Part shown: positions 1 to 12,499 of the stretch, piece after piece
How positions within the stretch are numbered: the stretch's first letter is position 1
How the letters are laid out: each line of letters opens with the position of its first letter
Assembly (NCBI RefSeq): GCF_047496725.1
Contig: NC_132971.1
Location: 16,052,001 to 16,116,000 of the forward strand
DNA from: Anoplolepis gracilipes
Taxonomy: Eukaryota; Arthropoda; Insecta; Hymenoptera; Formicidae
DNA: 64,000 nt
Reading direction: 5' to 3'
Translations under genes and position numbers: made by a program
Notes under the pieces: generated by a model
Databases searched by the model: none
Told to the model about the DNA's origin: nothing
The model's input: the letters and a program-made list of their open reading frames with translations, nothing else

Positions 1-3000
1 TGCTCTTTTTTCATTTTTGAGAAGGAATTCGAGAAAATTTATATCACCTCTGTAATACTACGGGCGGCAGCTCGTGTCAGGCCACTGGTTGGGGGAATTT
101 CGTTATTGCATATTATTACATTTTCTCGGATACTAGCGGTACATCGAATTTAAAGTTTGGAGAACTTCTCCAAATGCTAAATTCGCCTAAAGTACCGCTT
201 GAACTTCTGTAAGAGGTGCGACACTTCTCGTCATCGTCCATGTCGGATTAAACGACGTTGCGAGACATCAAATTACCTTCGTGTTACTTTTCGCAACAGG
301 GATAATCCACAACGCTCGTGCACGCCAGAGAAAGAATATACGCGCCTGCACGTATAGACGCGGATTAGCATCCATTGTCCGTCCAGTTTGCATCCGTCAA
401 AAACGCACAACGGGCGCTCAAATCTGTGTTCCTTTCCAGCCAATTAGACTGTTCAATTTTTTCTGCAAAATTTATTGGAGTTTATGAATTTATCCTGCGT
501 GAAGTAGGATTTTGTTTTTGTCAATAACAAATAAAAGAGAAGTTTAAAAAGCGCACGAATTTTACGACATCTATTTTATGTGTATTTTGGCACTTTAAAA
601 AGATGACATTTCAATGCACTGATTACTTGCTTTCTTTCTCGACTAATACAATAAGGTCGCTTTTAGAGGGAAGGTTTTATTAAAAAAAAAAAACATCTGT
701 CTTGGCTTCTTGAAACGTAAAATCGTAAATATTTTTCTATAAAGCAATATTTGTTCGAAGTACGGTTCTCTCGGAACAATTGTTGTTCTGCGAGCTCGAT
801 AAGCTATTCCATATTCGAGTACGATTTTGCTGAATATCGATCGAGCCTTGAATGGTGGGTTAAGGTAAAACGGGTTTCGACACGCTCTTAAATCGATTAT
901 TTGAATTATTCAATCTAAAGAAATATTTTTAAATTAATATATATAATTTTAGTTTTTTATATAAAAAAAACTACGATAAGTATTTTTCTTAATTACATTA
1001 AGTATACACAATGACAAGTTTCTTTCTTTCTTTTTGCTGTTTGCACGACGATTGTATCATGGGTTCGCTTCTTTTGATGATAAATTTAAATATTGAAATA
1101 ATATACAAGCTCTCTCATATAGTCAAAATAAACGAAAAATTTTGTGTGTACTTTAAACATACGGATATAATACCTCACTGCCAAGACCGGATAAAAATTT
1201 TTATATAGCATATGCATATCTATATATATATATATATCCTCCCTTTTGTATTATACTACATAAAAGATACATAAAACTGTCTAGGTGACGTATGACATTT
1301 GATAGTATTTATATATCCTGATTGCCATCAGGGTTTTGTATTAGAGTGCATCTCACCCAGGCACGAAGTCCGGCCGAAGAATTTCATTCAACGTTTCCGA
1401 TTGTCAGTTCGATTGCAATAGATCGTATCCGACTATCGTGATTCTTTAGCCTCGGCATTGGATATTGATGCCGATAAGGCAACTGCAGATTTCGTGCCGC
1501 GGCGTGATTGCCCGAGGATATCGGATCCATCTTTTTCGGGCGTGAAGAACTTGGAGGAGCAACCGAGGCTTTTATTCCACATATATGGAACGTTTCGCAC
1601 GAGATTTTAGAACCTGCTTCAGAAATGTCTCGGGAGAATCATATATGTAACATCGAAGACGTTTCACTTTACCAAGGTCGCTTGGTACTATCTCATTTTA
1701 CGTTACCGATATCGAGTTGCTAATTAGCTAATTTCCCGCTAATCACTGAGTTTTAGCTCCGAACATTCAGATACTATATCTATTCTTTGAAAATGTTACT
1801 AATTAAAGCAGTGGCAAGCAAGAGTCTACCGAAGATCAATGAATATTTCACTGATTTTCAGTGAGAGCACTTATATTTTCTTACGTATGAGTGTTTCATT
1901 GATTTTATAACAGTAAGCTTTTACTGAAAATTACTATTTGCAGTGATTATCAGTGGTAATACACTGATTTCATTTAAGAAAGTACACATATGATACGACA
2001 AAAATTCAAATTATTATCTAAATCTACAATAATTCAACATATACCAAATTTTTATCACTATATTTGCCGATATAGTTAATTTTGGGAATAGTAAATGAAT
2101 TGTTTCTTATTTGCCATGGCGTTTTCTATTTTGTTAAGTAACCGCTATTTTTGATGATTACTTATCCTGTTACTTAAGAAAGCTCTCTAATAAGATTCTG
2201 ACTTGAAAGAGAACTCTTGATACAAACGATTCATAAGATGTGCAGAAACTTTCTGTTTGCAAAAGCGCATTATATTAATAGTCTAAAGATCTGTCTTAAG
2301 GAAGAGATCGAAAAGCTGAAGCAAAATACTAAATAAGCATTCAGTGGAAAATCACGATCTCTATAAACTTTACGCAAATGGCGCTAATAGCGGCAATAAT
2401 AAAATATTTCTATCTCCGTAAATTAAATTCGATTAATATAGAAAAAACCAATTAGAAAATTTAATTGCATTAGCAAAAAATAATATTTCTGCAGTTTTAT
2501 ATTGTAGGAAGAAGTTTGATTTAAGATAAAATTTTGCAAAAGCGCAAGAAAGTCTTGTATAATTCATATGATACATTTACTCTTTACTTTCTTTTTTCTT
2601 GTTTTTCGGCCGATTATGTATTTCAGGTATAGATTTTATCTCTCTACGCCAACCGAAATAATTATTTTGCACTCGTAACTAAAATTAAATCGGCTTCGGT
2701 ATTTAGTTAATGCAGATTCATGTCCGCCGATTTCCGCGGCTGCGTGAGCGTTTTTGCCGGCGTAGCGTATTCTAAATTGCTAATAAAATTAAGTTCCGCC
2801 GACCAATACTTTCGCGTCAGCCGTGAAATATTTCCTTGCGCCGAGTTTCCAGCGGGGATGGGAAAAAGGGGCATTAGCGTTGCGCGATTCACTGATATGA
2901 TTCAAGCATTTTTCAGCACAAGGAATATCGAGTTAAATTTAATGCAATTTCACGTTACATTATTCCGATAATCTTATCGTGCGTCATTGCCCATTAAACT

Positions 3001-4500
3001 TATGAGGAAGGCCTTTATCCTTTGCTCATCCACCTCGCACCGACTAATTAATTTATTACGTTATAGCCGGTAGCTGAGAATTATTTATATAATATCATTA
3101 CCCTGTATAAATATGTGCTATCGATCGTAACGTTATCATTACGAAAATTTTTATTACATAATATAGGGACCTTTTTATATTATTATATTTATTTTAAATA
3201 TTTTTTTCTATCCATCGAAAAAAAATATATATATATACTCGAGAAACTAACAAAAATAAAAATGTAGTTTTATTTCGATATTTTTAATTAAAAATATTAA
3301 TCCAAACGAAAAGAAGAAATATTAGACTACTATATATAGTGCCGAATATAACTGCTTGTTATGAATATTTAATGTGAATATTTCTGCGTGAAATATTTTG
3401 TACAGTAAATCAGAAATTGTTTTATATGAGTTAAATTCTGCACTGTTTATGTGGGATATAAGTAATCTACTAGATACTAGATACATCTTTAAGCTTCATG
3501 GTTTATTTAATTTTTTAATATTAAAATATATTAAATATGTTTAAAAAATGAAATTAAATTAATGTAAATTGCTTCGTGAAATAATATTATCGCTTATAAA
3601 ACATCCGTCAAATTACAAACTCACAAATGTAGAACTGTCATTTTCAATCAAGTCATAGTATTCAATATGCAAACTTCTTCAAATAGATACTTTTTTGTCT
3701 TCTATATATAGGTATTTTTCTTTTCTATATAAGTTTATATACTCTATATATATCTACGAATAAAGCCAAGCCGTTCATACACAAAATACTAGTGTTGGAC
3801 GTTGGTCGGATCAGATTGACGTGTATTCATAAGTCAATGTACGCCAGCAATAGAAGAAAATGAACTTTCATGACACTTTCATTAATGTCTTGTTTCAAAG
3901 TAAACGCACGGTTGTATCTACGTGCTAGAAAGCAATTTAGTCGAACCATTCTACACCTAATTGAAAACAGACAGTGTTAAAAAAACAAATACCGCTAGGT
4001 AAGACGAGTGAAATGCTCGCAAAAAATTTTACATTATATATATATTCTATCTTAAATAGTTCAAGTTTCATAGTTGAGTGTTTCTATTTAAGTCTTTTAT
4101 TAGAGTATTATAAATTCATATATATTAATAAATAATAAATAGTAAATAAAATATTTTAAATAAAAAGTAATAGTATTATATTTATATTATAAAAATTAAT
4201 AATATAGTATATAAAAGAATTAATAAAAATTTACTTAAAGTTAATAAAATTTATTTAAGATTAATAAAATTTTTTCACCAAGAAAAATAATGCTAAAAAT
4301 TATTTATATATTTTTTGTAATTAATTTAGAAAGATTAAAATTATATTTTAAATTAAAAGTATATCGTCTGTTTAATATTGTATCACACAAAGGTTTGTTA
4401 TCATTGAATCTTATAAAATAAAGATTTAAATTTATACATAAAATACAGATTTTAACTTTGACTGTGTGTTTGGAAATCAGGAAATCTAGTGATTGCTCTT
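1..4500. other. Gene-free stretch
   Basis: AT-rich sequence with two GC-richer islands at about 1330-1730 and 2690-3020. The first contains two overlapping open frames (1508-1723 and one ending near 1612) and the second two opposite-strand frames (2707-2971). None shows a recognisable domain or good splice context. Near 1809-1966 there is a cluster of ACTGATT/CAGTG palindromic motifs. Short (TA)n tracts lie at 1221-1239 and 3227-3237. I see no gene. Confidence 0.5.
134..200. other. Hairpin-forming inverted repeat (pre-miRNA-like or foldback)
   Basis: The outer arms pair tagcggtac (134-142) with gtaccgctt (192-200). The inner arms pair TCGAATTTA with TAAATTCG, then TTTGGAGAA with TTCTCCAAA around a minimal loop. 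The interruptions are a few bases each. The whole structure is about 67 nt. No known insect miRNA sequence was recognised in it, and the very small loop fits a foldback element better than a standard pre-miRNA. Confidence 0.5.
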
Positions 4501-4504
4501 TTAA

Positions 4505-4705
4505 TTGTTACGTGGTATAAGAACCTTAACGTATAATAGACACTCGGATATCGTGAGCAGTCTAACGACCGAGGTGAGTCGACAAGGAGAGAACTTTAGT
4601 ACTCTTGAGTGAGCTTCGAAGTCGGTTTTAAGCCGTTATTAAAGAACGCGTATTATCGACGACCGAATAGTATTTGACCACTCAGGAAGATTTATCCTAA
4701 CAATA
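4505..4705. repeat. Diverged repeat unit A
   Basis: First of three related units. Landmarks in order: TATAAGAACCTTAA, ATATCGTGAGCAG, a purine-rich middle, CTTGAGTGAGCTTCGAAG, TTTTAAGCCGTTATTA, ACGCGTATTATCGA, GACCACTCAGGAAGATTTAT. The same order of landmarks recurs in units B and C. No open frame is conserved among the three, which argues against a coding exon. Confidence 0.45.
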
Positions 4706-5214
4706 AGACAGAAGATCGACAAAAGTTTATTTGAAACAGTATAAATATGTATACATATATATTGTAAGAGTATTTTATTAAATATGATATTTTTCACGAA
4801 TACGCTAAAATATTATGTTATATTAGAAGTAAAAGATTGTATTCACATGTGTGTGTGTGTGTATACATACATATATGTACGTAAGTGAAGAACTTTAAAA
4901 TGTTATAATTTTTGAACAACGTTGTTGATATAAATGGATATAACGGATTTTAACAAGAGTAGGAAAATTCAACTCTCTACATCGCTTTTAAAATAAATAA
5001 CTTATATAAACACAGAACAGAGGCAGAATACCCACTTGATAAAATTTTGCCTGTTAAAAATAATCGTGAGTGATATCGCGTATTTTTCTGCTTATACAGG
5101 TAACTCTGCATAACAGTTATGTGAAATTTGACATATATATTAAATATAACGGAAGCTTGAGTCGCGTAGATTTTGCGCGTCGGCGTGCGAATTCGCGGAT
5201 CGTTTTGCGGTTGC

Positions 5215-5400
5215 AAGGTGCCATTGCGATTTCCGACATAAGTGGATATCGAGATAACGTCGAACGACTTTAACGAGGCAGAAGATCGCCGGCCCGAAGT
5301 ACGGAAGTTCGACATTCTCGAGCGAGCTCGAAGCCTGTCTTAAGCCCCTATTACTCGATTCGCCCTATACGGAGCTTCCAACTCTACTTATGCGGAAAGT
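5215..5400. repeat. Diverged repeat unit B
   Basis: Second unit, about 710 bp after A. Landmarks: ATATCGAGATAACGTCGAACG, CTTTAACGAGGCAGA, then the near-palindrome TTCTCGAGCGAGCTCGAA, CTTAAGCCCCTATTACTCG. It is GC-richer than its surroundings and lacks the A/C-like 3' part. The overlapping frames (5070-5273 plus, 5315-4977 minus) are not conserved in A or C. Confidence 0.45.
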
Positions 5401-5699
5401 GGAGCACGAGTTGATTTCATGTAATAGAAGCTTGTCTTATCACATGTATACGATACTCGGCAGTTGTCCGTTCGAATTGTCACGATTATTATGTTTCGCA
5501 TTATGTCGCCGGTTATTGTCTCGCGTAAGATCACGAGACGATCTAAGATTCACTGTATAACAAGCGCTTGTTATAATTCTCGTATAAAGGCGACGCATCA
5601 ACTGGTTTACAACAAATGTAATGAGGGTACATTACGTAGGAAACAATGTAGATAAGAGACTTGTGACTAATTTTGCAGCTCATTTTATTAGACCATCGC

Positions 5700-5910
5700 G
5701 CTCTGATCTATAAGATCTAAAGAGAATGATACTCTAGTATCGTGGAACGGCTTTAAGGCAGACGCGAACACTTCTAGTTCGCAAGCTTGGAAGTTTAACA
5801 ACCTCGACGCCGGCTTCTAGCGGATCTTAAACCCTTATTACAGTACACGTACATCGATAAGACAGTTTTCGAAAGTCTGACCTCTAGAACAAAGGCTTTA
5901 TCTGCTGGGC
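5700..5910. repeat. Diverged repeat unit C
   Basis: Third unit, about 490 bp after B. Landmarks: TATAAGATCTAAAGAG, AGTATCGTGGAACGGCTTTAA, GGCAGACGCGAAC, CCTCGACGCCGGCTTCTAG, CTTAAACCCTTATTACAG, ACGTACATCGATAAGACAG, GACCTCTAGAACAAAGGC. It aligns with A over most of its length and with B over the middle. Confidence 0.45.
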
Positions 5911-6307
5911 GCAGAGCAAGTTAAACGTAGATCCATCTATCTAGCCATAATCTTGCTGGCCAAACTCGCCTTTGCATACCGTACACTGTATCCGCTTAAC
6001 AAATTATTGTTGTTATTACATTTGTGACACGTAAAAATTTTTGAAAATTAAATTTAATGTTTTGCATGAAATATGAAAGAAGAATTAGAAGGTTGAAATA
6101 AGAAATAGAATCAACTCTACAAGCTATTTAATTTTAACTAATTTACAGTGAAATAAATGAACAAAAAAAGATCAGATAATTTCTCACAGAAAATGCGATT
6201 TTCTTTGAGAAATTATTTAATCATAAAAATAACTAAATTATTTAATATGCAAAATGGGCACGTAACATAGTACGACAGTATTTTGAAAGACATTGGTATA
6301 TAATGAA

Positions 6308-6313
6308 TTTATT
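6308..6313 (-). terminator. Poly(A) signal AATAAA for the 6600-6359 exon
   Basis: Minus-strand AATAAA (plus TTTATT) lies 46 bp downstream of the TAA at 6359. The position is right for cleavage and polyadenylation of the membrane-anchor transcript. AT-rich DNA yields such hexamers by chance, so it supports that exon only together with the acceptor. Confidence 0.4.
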
Positions 6314-6358
6314 GATGATATAACGAGCAATAAGAGGAGTTTGTTAATTTTTAGCGAT

Positions 6359-6600
6359 TTAATCTCCTCGGATTAAACTTCTGCTGAGAACTAAGAAAAT
6401 AGCAACGAATAGACCGAAAATGAAAACTAACAAGGGATAGCCGTACGTGTCGCGAATAATGGAAAAGCTTGAACTGCTTGTTGCCTCGAAGCGCACTAAT
6501 GACTTGAGAGTTGGGATAGAAAGACTAATCATCGTCGAGCCATTGATCGATGGATAAGGAAGTAATATGGACGGAAATAGAGAATCGACATCGTTATCAA
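6359..6600 (-). CDS. Terminal exon of an unidentified protein with a C-terminal membrane anchor
   Basis: Seen: the acceptor gttttcttccgtag (AG at 6602-6601) is strong. After two bases completing a split codon there are 79 codons and TAA. The translation begins VDNDVDSLFPSILLPYPS, has an N-glycosylation-type NGST, then a Ser-rich stretch (ATSSSSFS). It ends in one hydrophobic segment (YPLLVFIFGLFVAIFLVL) followed by a short basic tail, SRSLIRGD. AATAAA lies 46 bp after the stop. This arrangement is what a type I or tail-anchored membrane protein's last exon looks like. I do not recognise the family. Upstream exons must lie to the right; the only nearby minus-strand frame (7613-7293) is not convincingly linked. 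The ATG upstream of the acceptor is read as intronic. It could also be a chance ORF or a pseudogene piece. Confidence 0.5.
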
Positions 6601-7019
6601 CTACGGAAGAAAACATTTCCTATTAATCATACGCGTTGGAAATGTCAAGCTATTTAAAATTTAATCATCTTTATTCGTATACGAATAGTCTCTTATTGTT
6701 AGTTGCATTAAATGTAATGGGTGGTATGTTTACCTTTGCCATGCTCTATATTTAAATAGGATCGTAGTTTTAATGGCTCATAATAACATAAACAATTATA
6801 TTTTTCTTAAACAATGAAATTAAAATTTCGGTAGTTGTTTAACTACGCAACTTTTTAACAACTCTAATTCGATTATGATTAAAATAACAACTAATTTAAA
6901 AAAAAATAATGTATGTAAGATTTAGATTATTATTGTTTTTCTGTTTTTCCTTTCTCTCTTATTTTCTTCTATTTGTTATATTTATATATATTATTAATAA
7001 TTTAAATGTTTAATCTTAT

Positions 7020-10000
7020 TTAAGGCATTAATTACAACATATTCCTATTAACAGCAAAATCGACCTATAACACATACATGTTACAGAACTTTTGTATAAT
7101 GAAAATAATAATTAACTCGTGATCGGTGTATTAAAAGGCAATATTAATAATTAGGGAACGCAATGTTCCGCGTATTATGTTAGTAAGCACAATACCTGGA
7201 TATTTACGCTCAAACGAAATGAACTGCACTAGTTATCGTTGTAGTTAGGGAACGTGTTTGTTAGACTAGCAGAGCATACGAATCACGCCCGGTCAGTATT
7301 TATTTACGCAGTTATTTACACAATCGTGAGCTCTTGTGTAATCTTTCTTGTTGATTGTTGTTTTAGTAAAATTAAAAGGCGCCCGGTAATTATGTGAATA
7401 AAATGATGGCAAATGGAATTCGACAAAATTTATTTCGTTATATCGATTGCAGTCAACTGACAAAATTTCATTGCTGTCTTGCCGATATTGAATTTTATTT
7501 ACGGGGACAATAAATTTCACGTGCCTTGTCAGAAATGATCGCAGACATTGTAAATCGATGAACGCAACAGATGGCAACAGTAGATTTCTGCAAAACTGCA
7601 TTGGCACGTGCACAAAATTTACTTTATGTGTGAGTATAACACTTTGAAGAAATAATTAAATAACAGCGAGATAAACTGTCATGTCGTAATCAATATGTTT
7701 AAATGCCTGAAATTATCGGATAACTTTGCTTTTTCAATCCGTCAATGATGAATATAAGGAAAATACAACAAATGCTAATTTTGTTTGGCTTGCAAATGTG
7801 CTTGCGTTTGCAAACATTTTCATAATTGCAAATTAATTAAAAAAAAGAAAAAGTAAATATCGCGGATAGAACTGTGCATAATAATAAGACAATTATTGTA
7901 TTTCCGAGTATTGTATCTTTCAATTTTTCGATTAATGCCTATAGCAAACAATATCCGGATAATTGGCAGATTATGGTTACATCGATAAAATGCGCAATAT
8001 GTGCGATAAAACACACATCATACCGTATAATTGTTGAATTGCATTTTTCACAATGATATCTATGTATATCCGCAAAAAAGAGGAAATGTTTACGTATAAC
8101 GAAAAAAAAAAGAAAAAACAATTTTGCACGTTTCCTCATATGCGAAATGTAGGTATTTATGCAGGAAAATATGAATAAACGTGTAGCAACACATGACCTA
8201 GTTTTTTTAAAGCAATTCCGCTGTACGGGGCATTATGTTATCGCTATATCCTCGTATAACGCAACTCTGACAGTTACGTGTTAAAATAAATTCAGTTTAA
8301 AACTCAATATAAAACTATGCAATCAGTCCCAAATGTATGATGTATCTATATATATACATATATATATATATATACATAAAAACAGAATAACAGACGTATA
8401 AATCGATCATTTAATTGTATAACCCAACACCATTTTATTATATGTAATTAAATAATTTGATAAAACATACTTTATGTGTTAACACAAAAGTTAACACACG
8501 ATCTTCTTAATAGCATTGCATTCTAATTCGTTAAATATACCGTCAATCAATTCACGACAATACATGACAGTAAATTGCATTTGAAACAAGCTTCGAAACT
8601 TTGTGCATTCCGTGACGTGACATTGGCATTAAACGCCATTGATGTGTGCACCGTCATTTATATAGGCGCGACTACGTAGATACTTTAGGAACTACGTTGC
8701 TGACTCTGTGACACGGATTGAAACGCTATTTGCCGCGGTAGACGGTGTCCTCGAAACACCGCTTTAAAGTTTTGCTCGCGGCTAAAGTAAATTTCGCGTG
8801 TCCCAAGAGCGGCGCCAACTACGACTGGGGGATGTTCAGCAATGAGTAAGCGATGCGTGAAGCTACGCCGTACAGGCGTCGCGCCCGGGAGCAACCCCTA
8901 TTTGTATTACCGTACCGCACAGCCATAGCGCATACCGCATACTGAGCCCAGACATATGTACAGTCACGAGTGTACAAATGTCGCAATCTAATATCGCGTT
9001 CAAGTCCAACCTGTTTCGGAAGTGGCTTTTATTCTTTGCGACGCAAACGCGACATCTTGATCGCTCACACCCCTTGGTTTATCTAAGATATACTATCGAG
9101 ATTAAAAAAAAAATGCGTTCTCATTATTATATTGAGTAAAATTGTAATCACGCAGTTTTTGTTTGTATTATCTTCGCGGTATTTTGGTGTTAAATAATTT
9201 ATGCGAGAAAAGAATCGTTATATATATATACACGCGAATGAACGATACGATGGAAGTCCGCAGCTTTTAATCGTAACTGCTGGCTTAACCATCCAGCGAA
9301 TTCGTCGACATATCCGACACTGAAACCGTTTCCATGTAATCCTCGAAACTCCGCATTCCCCTCTCGTCTCTTCCCTTCGGTTATTCTATATGCACGTCCG
9401 ATTACCTTCTATCGCTCAATGCTAGTTATTTTCTGCTTACGTTTATTCATCTGGATATTTTTCCCCTTTTTAAAATAAATTGCAAAATCTCAAGATTTGT
9501 TTCGTTGATGAAAGACTTTCCTGAATTTATATTTCGCGACACTAACAAGGTCGATTTCATTATCGAAGTTGATGAAGCTCTACTTGAATTAATATTGATT
9601 GAAACGCGGAAACGATCCCACTGGAAGCGAAAGAATCTTCATAAGAGAGCTAATTATGTGCGTAATTAATACGCGTGCTGTTGAATTTTAAATGAATATT
9701 AGCACGTATATTCGTTGCATTTATGAGAATTGTAACAGATCCGCAACAGTTGGCAATTTTAATTATCCCTTTGCATGATATATCATTAAATTCTCGATGT
9801 TATAAATAAACTTTAATTTAGTATTTTGAGATTTAATATAATACATGCATTACTGTTAGACTAAATATACGTCAAATCTGAATTATGTTTTTATTAATTA
9901 GCATATCACTTTATGTTGTGGGTCATAATAATATATTTCAAATGTATGTAGAATAATAAATTAAAATCTCAAAACTCTATCCATACTTTTTCTATAAAAA

Positions 10001-10540
10001 GTTTAAAGTCAATTTTTTTCTTATGAAAAAGATCAAAATGTGGATAGTTTTAAGTTAAACAATTGAAAATAATAAAAGCTTTTCGAGAAATAAACTTCAC
10101 GTAGAAGTAAATTTTGTATTGAACTTCAGGCAAACTTTATTTAGACAGATTTTTCATTTTAGAATTTTATTACAAAAGATATTTAATACGTTAAAATTGT
10201 TGAAGTTGATAAATAATAATAACGTTTTTTGATTAAGAAAAAAATCAATTCTAAATTGATTGAAAAATCTATAGATAAAAGACGCGGTTTGCTAGGTCTA
10301 AAACAAGTTGTCATTACATAACTCGTTTAATATCTCGGAGAAAGAAATTGTAATGTTTGAAACGCACATTGTCAGGTCGACACGAAACAGAACATATATG
10401 TATCGTAACTTTGCTAACCGATGCGCGCAACCCTCGTCGAAATACAGACTGATAGGTGAACGCGTGCACAGCAGAATAGAACCGTATTTCCACAACAGAT
10501 TGCTCCGTTGGATCCTTACATGCGAAATTCAGAATAGCGA
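7020..10540. other. Gene-free stretch
   Basis: Mostly AT-rich. A 107-codon minus-strand frame at 7613-7293 ends in FHLPSFYSHNYRAPFNFT and so on, but has no recognisable domain. GC-richer islands lie at about 8640-9080 and 9240-9430, with a (TA)n run near 8346-8376. The GGGAACG motif occurs twice (about 7154 and 7247). I see no supported gene. Confidence 0.4.
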
Positions 10541-10917
10541 TCAATGAGCGGGCACGAGGGGGTCTGGCTCAAAGCGCGACTGGCATCGAAGGGAGAGAGT
10601 GGGTGGAAGAGACTGAAAAGGGGAGAGGGGGACGGGTGGCTGAAGGTTGGCCGCGGCATTCAACGGGGCTAACTCTATCCTGGCAAATTACATTTCCATC
10701 CCGCTACGTGATAGGTGCAGCAAACATGCCCGTCAACGTCCGACCGAGTTTCTCGCTGATTAGTTACACTCGACGTGGATTATATTTCCGAAGCAATTAA
10801 TTAACAAAGTTCCGGCGGATCGTGTATGTCCGTGCACGTATGACCGTATCCGTAAAGAAACGCGTGCAGGGGTCGCGATTAAGAAGGGAGAAAGTGCAAA
10901 GAGAGAATAAGAAAAAT

Positions 10918-10944
10918 AGAGAGAGAGAGAGAGAAAGAGAGAGA
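10918..10944. repeat. (GA)n microsatellite
   Basis: Short interrupted GA run in a GC-richer island (10540-11130) of unknown role. Confidence 0.8.
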
Positions 10945-11205
10945 ATGTTGAAATATATATATATACGAGGGTAATAGAGGAATGAAATTTCTTGCGGTAG
11001 AACGCGCGAGAGAAACCACCACGGACAGACTTGGGATATTACCGGTTCGCCCTAATGGAAACTGTCACTGAGATATCCACGGTAAAGCCGACCAATGGCT
11101 GACCAATCGCACATTCGACTACTTGCGACGGATACTGCTTCATATAAACGATGTGGTAATCTTTCTTCTTCTATTAATAATTATTATTTTAATCATTCTT
11201 TATAT

Positions 11206-11216
11206 TTATATATATA

Positions 11217-11270
<54 letters not shown>
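11206..11270. repeat. (TA)n microsatellite
   Basis: Long TA run with one G interruption near 11233. Confidence 0.9.
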
Positions 11271-11274
<4 letters not shown>

Positions 11275-11891
11275 ATGCGCGCATAGTATATTTATTTATT
11301 TTATTTTATTTGAATTTTTTAAAATTTTTTCAAGGTTATAATGTTATACAGAGCTTATTTTATTTAAAAGAAAAAGAAAAGATCCTATCTAGATATGATA
11401 GAGTAAGAATCAAAGCGCATATATAAATCTACGAGTACTGTACGTATCAAAGTTTTCAGATAGTTTAACGTTTGTATGATAAAATGCAAAGCTGGAATAA
11501 AATTTTGTTAAAATTGACATGCATTTGTGTGTGATATATGTAACACACTCGTAGCGATATCAATTGTCCTTGTGACACAGGTTTATTTACTTTTACGTAC
11601 CGAGTCACGAAAGCGTAATTTGACATTTTTTTTTAAATATCGTTTCTTACAAATATGCCACATTCTTCACGCATTTAAAATTTTAAGAGATTTTTATCAA
11701 TTTTTACTCACCGAATTAGCAGTTCTGCCGGAGTAAAAACGGAATGTTGTTATTCCTTTGCGATGGCGCGTTGCACATCCGATCGCCTCAAGATTGCTCC
11801 CGAAAGATGATGCAACAGCGAAACATCTGATTGCAAAGATTTATCGTTGACACGACATCAGTTCTCATCTCATATCCACCTTATCTTCCAA

Positions 11892-11919
11892 TTTCTCTCT
11901 CTCTCTCTCTCTCTCTCTC
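11892..11919. repeat. (CT)n microsatellite
   Basis: Pure CT run, about 330 bp from the large GA tract at 12245 in the same GC-richer island. Confidence 0.85.
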
Positions 11920-12244
11920 GAAACCGTCCTAATTGGTACACCGGACACGCGTCATCGATTGAGATTCTCGCTTTCTTTCTTTCGATATTTTTCGAAACTC
12001 GCGTGATACGAACATGCGAGGAGCAAATATAGGGCTAAAAGAGTGAGAGGAAAGGAAAAGGAAGAAGCGATGTTATACACGCGGTTGCCAGTCGCAGACT
12101 GAACTCGCGATCCGCGAGGAGCATCGATTTCGATGGAGGGGGAAGGAATACGGGCGGGAGGAGAGGGGAGAACACTGGAACGTAGTAGGGACGGACGGCT
12201 TGGCATGAGAGCAGGTGAATCGAAGAACGGGAAGATCAACAAGG

Positions 12245-12282
12245 AAGAAAGAGAGAGAGAGAGAAAGAGAGAGAGGGGGAGA

Positions 12283-12343
<61 letters not shown>

Positions 12344-12350
12344 AGAGAAA
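12245..12350. repeat. (GA)n microsatellite
   Basis: Interrupted GA tract of about 100 bp. It lies about 100 bp upstream of a short ATG frame with a donor-like GTAACA (12452-12469). The plus-strand frame 12133-12390 and the minus frame 12242-11952 run through or flank simple sequence and are not genes. Confidence 0.9.
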
Positions 12351-12499
12351 CGAACAGTCAGCCTATATCACGCTAAAGCGAATGGGCTGACGCTTACATC
12401 CAGTGACTACTCCGAGTAGTAAAGTGCTAAGGCCAAGCTGGCCTGCCGGCTATGTCGAAGCGGAAAAAGGTAACAGTCGCATGAGTGATTCGGTCGCGT

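Noticed and set aside
7293..7613. 107-codon minus-strand ORF as upstream exon of the membrane-anchor gene
   Set aside because: No donor in frame that joins it to 6600 and no recognisable domain. It ends in its own stop.
12133..12390. 85-codon plus-strand ORF
   Set aside because: Mostly GA repeat read as RE dipeptides.
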